Source of the DNA: Lacticaseibacillus parakribbianus
GTDB lineage: Bacteria; Bacillota; Bacilli; Lactobacillales; Lactobacillaceae
DNA: 64,000 nt
NCBI RefSeq assembly: GCF_025490915.1
Contig: NZ_JANQBA010000005.1
Span: 1 to 64,000 of the forward strand
Direction: 5' to 3'
Part shown: piece after piece, positions 52,480 through 61,669 of the stretch
Layout: each line of letters begins with the position of its first letter
Numbering within the stretch: position 1 is the first letter of the stretch
Translations under genes and position numbers: made by a program
Notes under the pieces: generated by a model
What the model saw: only the letters and a program-made list of their open reading frames with translations
The model's database searches: none
What the model was told of the DNA's origin: nothing

Positions 52480-53122
52480 GCAACGCGCGGTGATGACGCT
52501 TGTCGGCGACCCGGTCAAGGCGCCGCAGATGGCGGCCTACATGAAAAACCAGTTCCCGTTTCTGGGGGTGCAAAGCGTGGCCCGGCGAGCTCAGAGCCGG
52601 CCGTGGCTTCAGGCCGCCAAGACGCGGCCGGTGCCGACCGTTTTGACGCGGGTGCGGGAGCTCTACGCCCGACCGGAGCGGGAGTACCAGTACGTCGCGG
52701 TCGACCTGGCGCTGGCCGTCGCGCCGCGGCTGAGCCTGGCCGACCTGCTGGCGCTGAGGCCGCTGGTGACCGAAAAACCTTGGTGGGACACGGTCGATGC
52801 GTGGCGCGGGGTCTACGGCGCCGCCTTGGCCCGGCACCAGGACTGGCGCAACCCGCTGTACGGGATGTTCGCCGAACGCCCGGCCATGTGGGAGCGGCGC
52901 ATCGCCATCACGCTGCAACTGATGGAAAAGGCTAACACCGACCGGGACCTGCTGACGGCGGCGATTGTGTACGACCGGCAGACGGACGAGTTCTTCATCC
53001 AAAAGGCGATTGGTTGGGCCCTGCGCCAGTACAGCAAAACCGACCCGCAGTGGGTGCGAGACTTCCTGGCAAATCACACGCTGAGCCGCCTGGCGACGCG
53101 GGAAGGCAGCAAGTTCCTGTGA
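52472..53122 (+). CDS. AlkD-like DNA alkylation repair protein
   Basis: 216 residues, all-alpha HEAT-like repeats. MKNQFPFLGV, YARPEREYQYVAVDL, WWDTVD, RRIAITLQL, DEFFIQKAIGWALRQYSK and VRDFLANH match the DNA alkylation repair family, in which Trp and Asp residues in these helices act in excising N3/N7-alkylpurines. The second gene of a two-gene unit. Confidence 0.92.
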   Translation: MSEQRAVMTLVGDPVKAPQMAAYMKNQFPFLGVQSVARRAQSRPWLQAAKTRPVPTVLTRVRELYARPEREYQYVAVDLALAVAPRLSLADLLALRPLVTEKPWWDTVDAWRGVYGAALARHQDWRNPLYGMFAERPAMWERRIAITLQLMEKANTDRDLLTAAIVYDRQTDEFFIQKAIGWALRQYSKTDPQWVRDFLANHTLSRLATREGSKFL

Positions 53123-53203
53123 GGAAGACGGGTCGCCTGACGCGGTTCCAACGCGCGAGGCAAATTGCTTGACGGAAAATTGGTCTGGTGTTAAGCTACA
53201 CTC

Positions 53204-53604
53204 GAATGATTGTTCTTGTGCGGGGAGGCGGCCAAGGCCTTGGCTGCCGCAGTATCCACCGCGCGGGACTGCGCCAGCGGTTCGCACCAAGGCGACGGCC
53301 CCCACCCATGCCATGCCGCAGTGTATCGTCACACGGCTTTCAACTCGAGAGTTTTCGTGCAACCCCGGGACCATACTTAGGGGAAGACCAGGGACGCCGC
53401 ACCACCCCACCGGCTGCAGGCCGGCCACCGCGACTCCCAGACGAGTTAGCCGCGCGGATGACCGGAACCGCTGGGCGCAATTGCACCACTTTGGTTAGAC
53501 GAAGCCAGTCACGTAACCGAATCAGAACGCGGCCGCCGGGGGCTCACCCCTCGGTGGCTTTGCCGCGCCCGGCGCAACCAATTGCGGTTGCGCCGGGCGT
53601 TTTT
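53204..53604 (+). ncRNA. Candidate ~400-nt untranslated RNA or long leader of the MFS gene
   Basis: No supportable gene. Promoter TTGACG (53169-53174), 17-bp spacer, TAAGCT (53192-53197). Internal hairpins include GCGGCCAAGG/CCTTGGCTGCCGC (about 53225-53248), GCC-CCG-GGG / CCC-CGG-GGC (about 53531-53557) and others. It ends in a perfect 14-bp terminator, CGCCCGGCGCAACC (53566-53579) / GGTTGCGCCGGGCG (53586-53599), with five T. No T-box AGGGTGG motif, RNase P or tmRNA signature was found. It may be an independent RNA or an attenuated leader for the MFS gene 80 bp later. Confidence 0.45.
53566..53604 (+). terminator. Strong intrinsic terminator upstream of the MFS gene
   Basis: Perfect 14-bp stem, 6-nt loop, five T (see the RNA entry). 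Confidence 0.92.
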
Positions 53605-53686
53605 GGCGTGGCGGCTTGCGTCCGGCGACCGACAGGTGTTGAATGGATAGGTACGTCAAATTTTCACGCAGAGAGAAGCGAGCATC

Positions 53687-55156
53687 TTGTCCAAACGCAA
53701 CACCCTGATTGTCACCATCGCGCTGCTGTTGTCCAACGCCATGAGCGGCCTGGACGGCACCATCGTCACCACGGCGCTGCCGGCCATCATCGCCGACCTG
53801 CACGGGCTCAAGTGGATGGCGTGGATCGTCGCCATTTTCCTGCTCGGCACCGCGGTGTCGACCTTGGTGTGGAGCAAGCTGGGCGAGCGGGTCGGCAACA
53901 AAAAGGCCTACCAGCTGGCCGCGGCGTTCTTCGTGGTCGGCAGCTTCTTGCAGGGGCTGGCCCCGAACATGCTGTTTTTGATCCTCGCCCGGGCGATCGC
54001 CGGCATCGGCAACGGCGGCATGATCAGCCTGCCTTACATCATCTACGCCAAGCTCTACGAGAACCCGCGCAAGCGCATGCAGGTGCTGGGGCTGGTCAGC
54101 GCGTTCTACTCGACGGCGACCATCATCGGGCCCTTGGTCGGCGGCGCGATTGTCGACCTCTTCACCTGGCACTGGGTGTTTTACATCAACGTGCCGATCG
54201 GGCTTTTGTCGGCGATTCTGGTGCAGGTCTTTTACACCCACGAAACCGTGACCCCCAGCCGCGCCAAAACGGACTACCTCGGCGCCGGCCTGATGGTGAT
54301 CGGGCTGGTCAGCCTGCTCGGGGCCCTGGAGCTGGTCGGCTTGACCAGCCCGTGGCTGATCCTGCTGCCGCTGGCCGTCGCCGCGGCCAGCTTCGCCGCC
54401 TTGATTAAGGTGGAGCGAGCGGCCGCCGACCCGATCGTGCCGGGGCGGCTGTTTCGCAACGGGCCGCTGGTGGTCGACTTTGTGCTGTTCACCATCATCT
54501 GGGGGGCGTTCATGGGCTTTTTGACCTACAGCCCGATGTGGGCCCAGGCGCTGCTCGGCACCACCGCCCTGATCGGCGGGGCGACCCAGATTCCCAGCTC
54601 GGTCACGGATATCATCGGCTCCGAGGCGGTGCCGGCGCTGAGGCGGCGCTTCTCGCCGCACCAGGTGCTGACGCTCAACATCGTGCCGCTGACGTTGGCT
54701 TTCGTGGTGCTGGTATTCGCCGGTGTCAAGGCGCCGTACTGGGTGCTGCTGGTCGCCGGGGCGCTGGAAGGTTTTGGCAACGGGGGCTGTTTCAACGAGC
54801 TGCAGGTCAAGGTGCAACAAGACGTTGACGCGGCCGACATGCCGGTGGCCACGTCCTTCTCCTTCCTGATTCGGATGCTCAGCCAGACCTTCACCACCGC
54901 GATTTTCGGCCTGCTGATGAACCAGGAGCTGTTCGCCGGCGTCCGGCGGTCGCACGGCACCATCACGATGGCGATGCTCAACAAGCTGTCGGATGCCGCA
55001 AGCGTCAAGAGCCTGCCGGCGCGGCTGTTGCCGCAGATGCGCGACATTTTGCACAACGGGCTGCACCGCATCATGCTGCTGGCGCTGGCCCTGATGCTGA
55101 TCGCCTTGGTGATCAACCTCTGGGCCCAGCGTCGCGAGGCCAAGGCCCTGGCCTAG
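53687..55156 (+). CDS. MFS drug exporter, DHA2-type (14-span)
   Basis: 489 residues from TTG; MSKRNTLIVTIALLLSNAM. Motif LDGTIVTTALPAI in the first span, GERVGNKKAY as motif A between spans 2 and 3, and ARAIAGIGNGGMISLP as motif B. Fourteen or so hydrophobic segments in total. Family members export drugs or dyes by proton antiport. No clear RBS is seen, only GAGAGAAG, and the leader RNA or terminator upstream suggests regulated expression. Confidence 0.9.
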   Translation: MSKRNTLIVTIALLLSNAMSGLDGTIVTTALPAIIADLHGLKWMAWIVAIFLLGTAVSTLVWSKLGERVGNKKAYQLAAAFFVVGSFLQGLAPNMLFLILARAIAGIGNGGMISLPYIIYAKLYENPRKRMQVLGLVSAFYSTATIIGPLVGGAIVDLFTWHWVFYINVPIGLLSAILVQVFYTHETVTPSRAKTDYLGAGLMVIGLVSLLGALELVGLTSPWLILLPLAVAAASFAALIKVERAAADPIVPGRLFRNGPLVVDFVLFTIIWGAFMGFLTYSPMWAQALLGTTALIGGATQIPSSVTDIIGSEAVPALRRRFSPHQVLTLNIVPLTLAFVVLVFAGVKAPYWVLLVAGALEGFGNGGCFNELQVKVQQDVDAADMPVATSFSFLIRMLSQTFTTAIFGLLMNQELFAGVRRSHGTITMAMLNKLSDAASVKSLPARLLPQMRDILHNGLHRIMLLALALMLIALVINLWAQRREAKALA

Positions 55157-55188
55157 GCGTCAAAAGCGGCGCCGGTTCGGCCGCAATT

Positions 55189-55224
55189 AAAATCGGCTTG
55201 TCCAATTGGGCAAGCCGATTTTTG
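55189..55224. terminator. Bidirectional terminator between MFS gene and pepT
   Basis: Perfect arms AAAATCGGCTTG / CAAGCCGATTTT with an inner CCAATTGG palindrome; T runs on both strands. Confidence 0.92.
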
Positions 55225-55249
55225 GGATTGGGTCAAGCCGCGGCGCGGT

Positions 55250-56482
55250 TCACGCCAGCGTCGGGCTCAGCCGCGCGATGTTGACCAGGACCTCGGCCAG
55301 CTTGGCAATCGCCTCCAGCGACACGCATTCGTAAGGCCCGTGGAAGTTCAGGCCGCCGTTGAAGAGGTTGGGGGTCGCAAGCCCCGCGGCGGTCAGCTTG
55401 CTGCCGTCGGTGCCGCCGCGAAAGGGGGCGTAGTGCGGGGTCAGCCCCGCCCGGCGAATCGCGGCCTCGGCCAGCCTGAGCGGCGTGGGGTCAAGGTCTA
55501 AGACGGGCTTGGGGTTTTGGTACTGGTCGTGTAGCGTTAGGCTCAGCCGTGGTTCGTCAAGCGTCGCGTTCAGGGCGGCGACGGCCCGGCGCAGCTGGGC
55601 CTTGCGCCTGGCGAATCCCGCCGTCGTGAAGTCGCGGAGGATGTAGGTCAACGTGGTTGAAGCGACCCCGCCGCGGAATTGGTCGAGCATGAAAAAACCG
55701 TCGTGACCGGCCACGTTTTCCGGTCGCTCGGCCGCCGGCAGCGCCGCGTCCAGCCGTTCGCCCAGGGTGATCGCGTTGACCAAAAGGCCCTTGGCGTCGC
55801 CCGGGTGAACGGCGCGACCGCGGATGGTGACCGTCGCCTCGGCCGCGTTGAAGGTCTCGTCTTCAATCTGGCCGAGCTCGCCGTTGTCCAGGGTGTAGGC
55901 GAAGGCGGCGCCGAAGGCCGTGACAGCGAGGCGGTCGGCACCGACGCCGATTTCCTCGTCGGGACCAAAGGCCAGGCGAATCGGGCCGTGCGGGATTTCG
56001 GGATGGGCCAGCAGCTCGCGAAGTGCGGCCATCGCCCCGGCGATGCCGGCCTTGTCGTCGGCGCCGAGCAGCGTGGTGCCGTCGGTGGTGACCAGCGTCT
56101 GGCCAAAGAAGCGCTGCAGCGCCGGGAACTCGGCCACAGTCAGGCTCAGCCCGTTGGCCCAGTGGATCGGCTCGCCTTGGTAGTCGGGGTGGTACTGGGG
56201 CCGGACGTGTTCGGCGGCAAAGTCGGCGGTGTCCAGGTGGGCGATCCAGCCGATGACTGGGCCGGGGGCGGTGCCGGGCAGCGTGGCGGTGACGAAGCCA
56301 TCGGCCGGGTTCAGCGTCGCGTCGGTGAGGCCGAGGGCTTGAAGCTCTTGGACCAGCTGCTTGGCCAGCACGGTTTGGCCCGGCGTCGAGGGGACGCGGT
56401 CGGCCAAGGCAGCGTCGGAGCGGGTGTTGATCGTGACGTAGCGGGTAAGGTCGCGTTGAATGGCGGTTAAGTCGCGGGTCAT
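55250..56482 (-). CDS. pepT: Tripeptidase T
   Basis: 410 residues, M20 metallopeptidase. Metal and catalytic motifs in order: AHLDTAD, TLLGADDKAGIA, GPDEEIG, LDNGE, FRGGTDGS and the C-terminal LNFHGPYECVS. It cuts the N-terminal residue of tripeptides in the cytosol. The ATG starts one base after the stop of the upstream small gene, so they form an operon. Confidence 0.96.
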   Translation of the reverse strand: MTRDLTAIQRDLTRYVTINTRSDAALADRVPSTPGQTVLAKQLVQELQALGLTDATLNPADGFVTATLPGTAPGPVIGWIAHLDTADFAAEHVRPQYHPDYQGEPIHWANGLSLTVAEFPALQRFFGQTLVTTDGTTLLGADDKAGIAGAMAALRELLAHPEIPHGPIRLAFGPDEEIGVGADRLAVTAFGAAFAYTLDNGELGQIEDETFNAAEATVTIRGRAVHPGDAKGLLVNAITLGERLDAALPAAERPENVAGHDGFFMLDQFRGGVASTTLTYILRDFTTAGFARRKAQLRRAVAALNATLDEPRLSLTLHDQYQNPKPVLDLDPTPLRLAEAAIRRAGLTPHYAPFRGGTDGSKLTAAGLATPNLFNGGLNFHGPYECVSLEAIAKLAEVLVNIARLSPTLA

Positions 56483-56483
56483 G

Positions 56484-56852
56484 TCACGCCTCCCCCGCCT
56501 GGATGCGCGTTAGCTGCGCCAGGCCGGCGGCGATGTCCTCGCGGCGGTATTCGGCGTTGGCCAAGGCGTCGTCGTCCAGGGCGTTGAGCCGGGTGAAAAA
56601 CCAGGTGCCAAGCGCGATGAACTGCGCCTCCGGCACCGCGTAGCGCCGGGCAAACAGGTCGCGGGTGGCGCCGTGCAGGTCGCCGGCAGCAATTGCCGCC
56701 GCAAGCTCGGCCTGGTAAGGCAGCCGCCGCGCGTCCGCTTGGGGGAACACGACCTCGTGGCTCGGCTCGCCGCCGCTGGCCCCGAGCATGGCCCCGAGGC
56801 CTCGGGCCAGCGCCTTGATCTGGCGCAGCAGCGGATCGGTTTCTTCTTGCAT
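56484..56852 (-). CDS. Small protein upstream of pepT (DUF6483-like)
   Basis: 122 residues, mainly helical: MQEETDPLLRQIKALARGLG, then a DLHGATRDLFARRY and WFFTRLNALDDDAL region of TPR-like look. It resembles DUF6483 proteins, which are helical and of unknown function; the match is by eye. RBS AAAGGAGG precedes the ATG. Confidence 0.65.
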   Translation of the reverse strand: MQEETDPLLRQIKALARGLGAMLGASGGEPSHEVVFPQADARRLPYQAELAAAIAAGDLHGATRDLFARRYAVPEAQFIALGTWFFTRLNALDDDALANAEYRREDIAAGLAQLTRIQAGEA

Positions 56853-57089
56853 GGTACACGCCTCCTTTTGACTCACAGCGTAAGCCAATGCATCGCGAAA
56901 TACAACTGGACACGTCGCGCCAAAAAAAGCCCGGCCGCGGCGCCTGCGGGTGAGGGTCGCGGTCGGGCACATACGGCTGACGGGCGGTACGGGTCCGGGT
57001 GCGGGACCGCACGGCGCGGTAGCCACGGGAAGCTGGCACGGGATTGCACGACGCGGTAGCCACGGGGAGCTGGCACGGAGTTGCAGGCG

Positions 57090-58277
57090 CTACCGCGCGA
57101 CGACCTGCGCCGGGCGGCCGGCCGCGGTCAAGGCGGCACAGAGGCGCCGGCAGCCGCGGTCGATTTCGGCGAGACTGGCGCCGGTGAAGCTCAGCCGCGC
57201 CGCGTTTTGGAAGTGGCCGAAGGGGCTCAGGCCGCTGCCCGGCACCACCGTCACGTTCGCGTCGCGCAGCGGCCCCTGGGCGAAGGCTAGCATGTCGAAG
57301 CCTTGCGGCGCGGTCAGCCACAGGAAGAAGCCGCCTTCCGGGTGGGTCAGGGTGAAGCCGGAAGGTAGCGCCGCCGCCAGGTCCGTATGCATCCGGGCCA
57401 TTTTGGCGCTGTACACTTCCTTCAGCCGGGCGATGTGGCGGTCCAGGTCGTTGCGCTGCAGGTAGGCGGCGACCGCCGCGGTGGTTAGGCCGCTGGTCTC
57501 CAGGTCACAGCCGCCTTTGAGGGCCCGCAGCGGCGCCATCAGGCTCGGGCCGGCGACCAGCCAGCCCAGGCGCAGGCTCGGCGCCAGGATTTTGGAGAAG
57601 CTCGAGACGAACACCACGCGGTCCTCGGTGTCGAAGGCCTTGATCGGCGGCAGCTGAACGCCGCGGTAGCGCAGCTGGCGGTACGGCGCGTCCTCCAGAA
57701 TCACGACGTCGTAGCGGTTGGCCAAGGCGACCAAGGCGCGGCGCTTGGCCAACGACATCACGGTGCCGGTCGGGTTCTGGAAGTCGGGCACGGTGTAGAT
57801 CATTTTGACCTTGCGGGTGGCGAGCACCTGCTGCAAGGCGGTCAGGTCCATCCCGTCTCGCTGCACCGGTACCTCGTAGTAGGTCGGCTGGTAGGCGTCA
57901 AAGGCCGACAGGGCCCCGATGTAGGTCGGCCCCTCGACCACCAGGCCGTCACCGGGGTCCAGCAGCAGCTTGGCCATCAGGTCCAGCGCCTGCTGGGCCC
58001 CTTGCGTGAGCATTAGGTCGGCTGCGGTGCAGGCCACCGCGTCCTGGCCCATGCGCTGGGCCAGCTGGCGGCGCAGCGCCAAGTCGCCGGTCGGCCCGGC
58101 GTATTGCAGGGTCTTCTCGCTGGCGCTTTGGGCCCAGGCGGCCGCCAGTGCGGCCTGGGGGAAAAGCGCCGGGTCGGGGTACCCGCCGGCAAAGGCGATG
58201 GTCTGCGCGTCCTTGGCGGCCAAAACACCGTCCAAGCCGTTGGTCTGATAAGCCTCAAGTCTCGCTGCCAATTTCAT
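57090..58277 (-). CDS. PLP-dependent aminotransferase (fold type I, MocR/Aro8-like)
   Basis: 395 residues. FAGGYPDPALFP near the start, LTQGAQQALDLMAKLLLDPGD, VEGPTYIGALSAF, YTVPDFQNPTGTVMS and the PLP-lysine region SSFSKILAPSLRLGW (Lys about 230). Similar to 2-aminoadipate/aromatic aminotransferases. The ATG at 58277 is chosen over a GTG three codons earlier that lies within the RBS spacing (CGGAGTGA). A LysR gene is divergent. Confidence 0.92.
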   Translation of the reverse strand: MKLAARLEAYQTNGLDGVLAAKDAQTIAFAGGYPDPALFPQAALAAAWAQSASEKTLQYAGPTGDLALRRQLAQRMGQDAVACTAADLMLTQGAQQALDLMAKLLLDPGDGLVVEGPTYIGALSAFDAYQPTYYEVPVQRDGMDLTALQQVLATRKVKMIYTVPDFQNPTGTVMSLAKRRALVALANRYDVVILEDAPYRQLRYRGVQLPPIKAFDTEDRVVFVSSFSKILAPSLRLGWLVAGPSLMAPLRALKGGCDLETSGLTTAAVAAYLQRNDLDRHIARLKEVYSAKMARMHTDLAAALPSGFTLTHPEGGFFLWLTAPQGFDMLAFAQGPLRDANVTVVPGSGLSPFGHFQNAARLSFTGASLAEIDRGCRRLCAALTAAGRPAQVVAR

Positions 58278-58301
58278 GCCGCTCACTCCGTTTCTATTGA
58301 T

Positions 58302-58342
58302 TGACTTTATCGTAACCCGCTCCTATGATGAAGTAAACTTCA
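58302..58342. promoter_or_regulatory. Shared control region of the aminotransferase and divergent LysR gene
   Basis: A perfect dyad TGAAG-TAAA-CTTCA (58329-58342) with LysR-box character overlaps a minus-strand -35 TTTACT. The -10 TACGAT lies 17 bp on, towards the aminotransferase. This fits the LysR protein controlling the divergent gene. Confidence 0.5.
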
Positions 58343-58406
58343 ACTTGTTCAGCGGTGAGTGAACGTGATTCATCTAAAACAACCACGCCGCCGGAAGGGA
58401 GCCAAC

Positions 58407-59306
58407 ATGAGCAATTTCAGTTACGAGGTTTTTCGCGCCGTGGTCGAGCAGGGGACCTTCATTCAGGCGGCCAACAAGCTCAACGTCACACCCAGCGCCG
58501 TCAGCCACAGCGTCAGCCAGCTGGAGTCGGCGCTGGGGTTTCCGCTGTTCATCAGAAACCGCACCGGCGTCGAGCTGACGCCGGACGGGGCCGCCATTTT
58601 GCCGACGGTGCAGTCGATCCTGAACCTCGAGGACCAGCTGACCCAGATTGCCGACAACATCAACGGTCTCAACACCGGGCGGGTGCGGCTCGGCGCCTTC
58701 TCGTCGGTATCGACCAACTGGCTGGCGCCGATCATTTTGGACTTCAAGCGCCAGTACCCCGACGTCGACGTCAGCGTGATGCAAGGCAGCTTCAACGACA
58801 TCGTCGCCCAGGTGCGAACCGGCGCCATCGACATCGGCTTCTCGCTGCTGCCGGCCGACGACAGCCTGGTGGTGACGCCCTTAATCGAGGATCCGATCTA
58901 CTGCCTGACGCCGACCACCTTCACGCCGGCCAACGGGCGTGACATGACCGGCGCCGACATGGACGGCCACACCTTCATCCTGCAGCGCGGCGACTACGAC
59001 CGCGATACCAAGGCGGCGCTGGACCGCTACCACGTCTCGACCAACTCGCTGAACTACTCGATCGACGACCAGTCGATTCTGTCGATGGTCGAATCCGGCC
59101 TGGGCTGGGGCATTTTGCCGCGGCTGGCCCTGACCAAGCTGACCGGGGACGTCAACGTCTACCCGCTGTCGCAGCCCTTCGCCCGGACGCTGTGCCTGGT
59201 GATGAACCCGACCACGCAAAAATCACCGTCGGTCGCCCACATGCTGACGGTGATCAAGGCCTTCTTGCGCCGCGAGTACGGCAAGGCCTGCCTGTTTGGG
59301 GAATGA
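58407..59306 (+). CDS. LysR-family regulator, divergent from the aminotransferase
   Basis: 299 residues. HTH in VEQGTFIQAANKLNVTPSAV and SHSVSQLE; effector-binding domain from about residue 90 (RVRLGAFSSVSTNWLAPIIL, GLGWGILPRLAL). The ATG at 58407 follows GGAAGGGAG. The dyad in the shared control region is a likely target. Confidence 0.93.
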   Translation: MSNFSYEVFRAVVEQGTFIQAANKLNVTPSAVSHSVSQLESALGFPLFIRNRTGVELTPDGAAILPTVQSILNLEDQLTQIADNINGLNTGRVRLGAFSSVSTNWLAPIILDFKRQYPDVDVSVMQGSFNDIVAQVRTGAIDIGFSLLPADDSLVVTPLIEDPIYCLTPTTFTPANGRDMTGADMDGHTFILQRGDYDRDTKAALDRYHVSTNSLNYSIDDQSILSMVESGLGWGILPRLALTKLTGDVNVYPLSQPFARTLCLVMNPTTQKSPSVAHMLTVIKAFLRREYGKACLFGE

Positions 59307-59395
59307 GTCGCAGCGACCAATCCGGGCCGTCGCGCCACCCGGTGTTCGCGTGAGCGAGCGCTGCCCCTCACCCGACGATGGCCAGCTTTAATCGC

Positions 59396-59433
59396 CACAA
59401 AAAGCCGGCGACCGATTCAATCAGTCGCCGGCG
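59396..59433 (-). terminator. Intrinsic terminator of rnhA
   Basis: On the minus strand GCCGGCGAC / GTCGCCGGC with a T run after it (AAAAA near 59399-59403 on the plus strand). About 75 bp after the stop codon. Confidence 0.85.
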
Positions 59434-59508
59434 CGAGTCGCGGTGGTGCAGACGGCCACCGCGAGCCGCGGGTGACGCTGTGGCGGTGCGGGTTTGCGGC
59501 TTGCCGCT

Positions 59509-59982
59509 TCACCGCGTCAGGTGGTCCATCGTCTTGTTCAGCGCCGCGTCGACCTCGTTGTTGTGCTGGTTGGTCGCGTGACCCTTGACCTTTTGGAAGG
59601 TTAGGTCGTCGAAGCGGGCGACCTGGGCGAGGAGCTTTTGCCACCGCTCCGCGTTGATCACCGGCTTGCTGCCCTTTTGCCAGCCGTTTTGGCGCCATTT
59701 GACGTACCACTTTTGGGTCATCGTGTTGATGACATAGGCGGAGTCGGAGTAGACGGTCACCGGCAGGTCCGTGCGTTTGAGCGCGGTCAGGCCCTCGATG
59801 ACGGCGGTGATCTCCATGTAATTGTTGGTGCGACCGAACTCGCCGCCGGTCAGCATCTTCTGGTGCTCGCCGTAGATGAGCAGCGCGGCCCAGGCGCTTT
59901 TGTCGGTGGGCCGCACGGAGCCGCCGGCGACGTTGCCGGTGTTGCGGTTGCCGCCGTCGGTGTAAAGTTGAATTTCTGCCAT
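59509..59982 (-). CDS. rnhA: Ribonuclease HI
   Basis: 157 residues. Catalytic acids in order: Asp9 of YTDGG, Glu in NYMEITAV, Asp in VYSDSAYV, and Asp of NNEVD. An insertion VRPTDKSAWAALL after the first strand is normal for the family. It removes RNA from RNA-DNA hybrids. RBS GGGAGG lies 6 nt before the ATG at 59982; the longer frame upstream has none. Confidence 0.95.
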   Translation of the reverse strand: MAEIQLYTDGGNRNTGNVAGGSVRPTDKSAWAALLIYGEHQKMLTGGEFGRTNNYMEITAVIEGLTALKRTDLPVTVYSDSAYVINTMTQKWYVKWRQNGWQKGSKPVINAERWQKLLAQVARFDDLTFQKVKGHATNQHNNEVDAALNKTMDHLTR

Positions 59983-60088
59983 GTTTACCTCCCGTAACTC
60001 TATCAGTGTACTTGCTGACACGGGTTTGGGCAAATCGGGGATTATCTGCTAAAATTGAGGCCAAGCCATATTGAAGGGAAGTCTCGCC

Positions 60089-60898
60089 ATGCCACGCAAA
60101 CTGATTGCCTTGGACCTCGACGGCACCACGCTGGACCGCGCCGGTCGCCTGGCCGCCCCGACCATCCAGACGCTGCAGGCGGCGACCGCCGCCGGCCACC
60201 TGGTGGTGATCGCCACCGGTCGCCCCGACGCGATTTCGGAGGACCTCTACGACCAACTCGGGCTGACCGGGCCGATGATCAACTTCAACGGCGCCTTGAT
60301 TCACGTGCCGCACCGCGACTGGGCCGCCGAACGCGCGGTGACCATGCCGATCGCCACGGCGCTTGCGCTGCGGGAGCTCAAGGCCGAATTTGACATCAAG
60401 GTGATGGTGGCGGAGGGCAAGCGCTTACTGCGGGCCGATCACGGCTACGTCAACGTGCCGTTCTTGCCCGACCTGCCGCACCCAACCGCGCTGTTGGACG
60501 CGGCGGGGCTGACCCAGGCGCCGATCTCGGTCACCATGTTCATCGATGACCGCGACCTGACGCCCTTGACCGCGGCGGTGGCCGCGCGGTTCCCGCAGCT
60601 GACCGCCAAGACCTGGGGGGCCTGGAGCGGCGAGAACACCGCCCTTGAGGTGACCGCCGGCAACGCGTCGAAGTCCCGGGCCCTGGCCTACGTTGCCGGT
60701 GCTTACGGCATCGCCCAGCAAGACATTGTCGCGTTCGGCGACGACTTGAACGACCTGGACATGATTCAATACGCCGGCGTCGGCGTCGCGATGCAAAACG
60801 CGCGGCCGGAGATTCTAGCGGCGGCCGACGCCGTCACGCCGACGGACAACGACCACCAAGGCGTCGCCAACTTCCTGGTGCGGTACCTGCACCTGTAG
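60089..60898 (+). CDS. HAD-superfamily Cof-type phosphatase
   Basis: 269 residues. LDLDGTTLD (motif I, nucleophile Asp), ATGRP (II), Lys in NASKSRAL (III) and FGDDLNDLDM (IV), with the large type IIB cap between. These enzymes dephosphorylate sugar phosphates, flavin or other small phosphates; substrate unknown. RBS AAGGGAAG. The next gene begins 30 bp after the stop, likely the same transcript. Confidence 0.93.
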   Translation: MPRKLIALDLDGTTLDRAGRLAAPTIQTLQAATAAGHLVVIATGRPDAISEDLYDQLGLTGPMINFNGALIHVPHRDWAAERAVTMPIATALALRELKAEFDIKVMVAEGKRLLRADHGYVNVPFLPDLPHPTALLDAAGLTQAPISVTMFIDDRDLTPLTAAVAARFPQLTAKTWGAWSGENTALEVTAGNASKSRALAYVAGAYGIAQQDIVAFGDDLNDLDMIQYAGVGVAMQNARPEILAAADAVTPTDNDHQGVANFLVRYLHL

Positions 60899-60928
60899 CT
60901 CGCGCAAGTTTGGAAAGGATAATGACTG

Positions 60929-61669
60929 ATGACAGAAATCTGGCTGGTGCGGCATGGCCAAACCGAGTACAACCGGCAAGACCGGGTTCAGGGGATGGCC
61001 AACTCCGCGCTGACCGCCCAAGGCGTGGCCGATGCCGACGCCTTGGGCCGCGGCCTGGCCCAGGCCGGGGTTCACTTCGCTGCGGCCTGGGCCAGTGACC
61101 TGACCCGCGCCGCCGACACCGCGCGGCATGCGCTGGACGCCGCGGGGCAGTCGCGCCTGGCACTGACGCTTCACACCGGGCTGCGGGAGGAGAATTACGG
61201 CAAGTTCGAGGGGCAGTTGACCAATGATTTTGCCCAGGCGGTCTTCGGGCTGCCGGACTTCACCCAGGCCTTGTTGGACCACCGGCTGAGCCTGGCGCAG
61301 ATTGCCGACGCGACCTACGCCGCCAACGCCGGGGCCAACGGGGCGGAGGACAACGCGATGGTGCAGCGGCGCTTCGACGCCGCGATGCGCGATATCGTGG
61401 GTCAGGCCCCGGGCCCAAACCTGCTGGTGGTCGCCCACGGCACGGTGGTTTTGATGTGGCTGGCGCTTTTGGGCTTTGACACCCACGGCCAGGAGATGCT
61501 GCACAACTGCAGCGTGACCCGGGTGGCCTGGGATGGCTCGCGCTTCAGCGTCGGCGCCTTCGACGACTTGAGCCTGGTGGCGGCGGGGCGGCGCGGTGCC
61601 GCGGCGACCGGTGCGACCGCTCGCCACACCGGCGAAGCGGGTTCGGCCGCGGGACCGCGGCATGAGTAG
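60929..61669 (+). CDS. Histidine phosphatase (phosphoglycerate mutase-like)
   Basis: 246 residues. Catalytic RHGQTEYN (His9), Glu in LREENYGKFEGQ and second His in VVAHGTVV. It is likely a broad phosphatase rather than glycolytic mutase, because the conserved mutase insert is absent. The last 30 residues are Ala/Gly/Arg-rich (AAGRRGAAATGATARHT). Its end overlaps brnQ by 8 bp. Confidence 0.9.
   Translation: MTEIWLVRHGQTEYNRQDRVQGMANSALTAQGVADADALGRGLAQAGVHFAAAWASDLTRAADTARHALDAAGQSRLALTLHTGLREENYGKFEGQLTNDFAQAVFGLPDFTQALLDHRLSLAQIADATYAANAGANGAEDNAMVQRRFDAAMRDIVGQAPGPNLLVVAHGTVVLMWLALLGFDTHGQEMLHNCSVTRVAWDGSRFSVGAFDDLSLVAAGRRGAAATGATARHTGEAGSAAGPRHE

Noticed and set aside
53204-53604. T-box leader for the MFS gene
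   Set aside because: No AGGGTGG-type antiterminator motif and the downstream gene is not a tRNA- or amino-acid-related gene by sequence.
53522-55066. 514-codon frame antisense to the MFS gene
   Set aside because: Gln/His/Arg-rich translation opposite a clear transporter.
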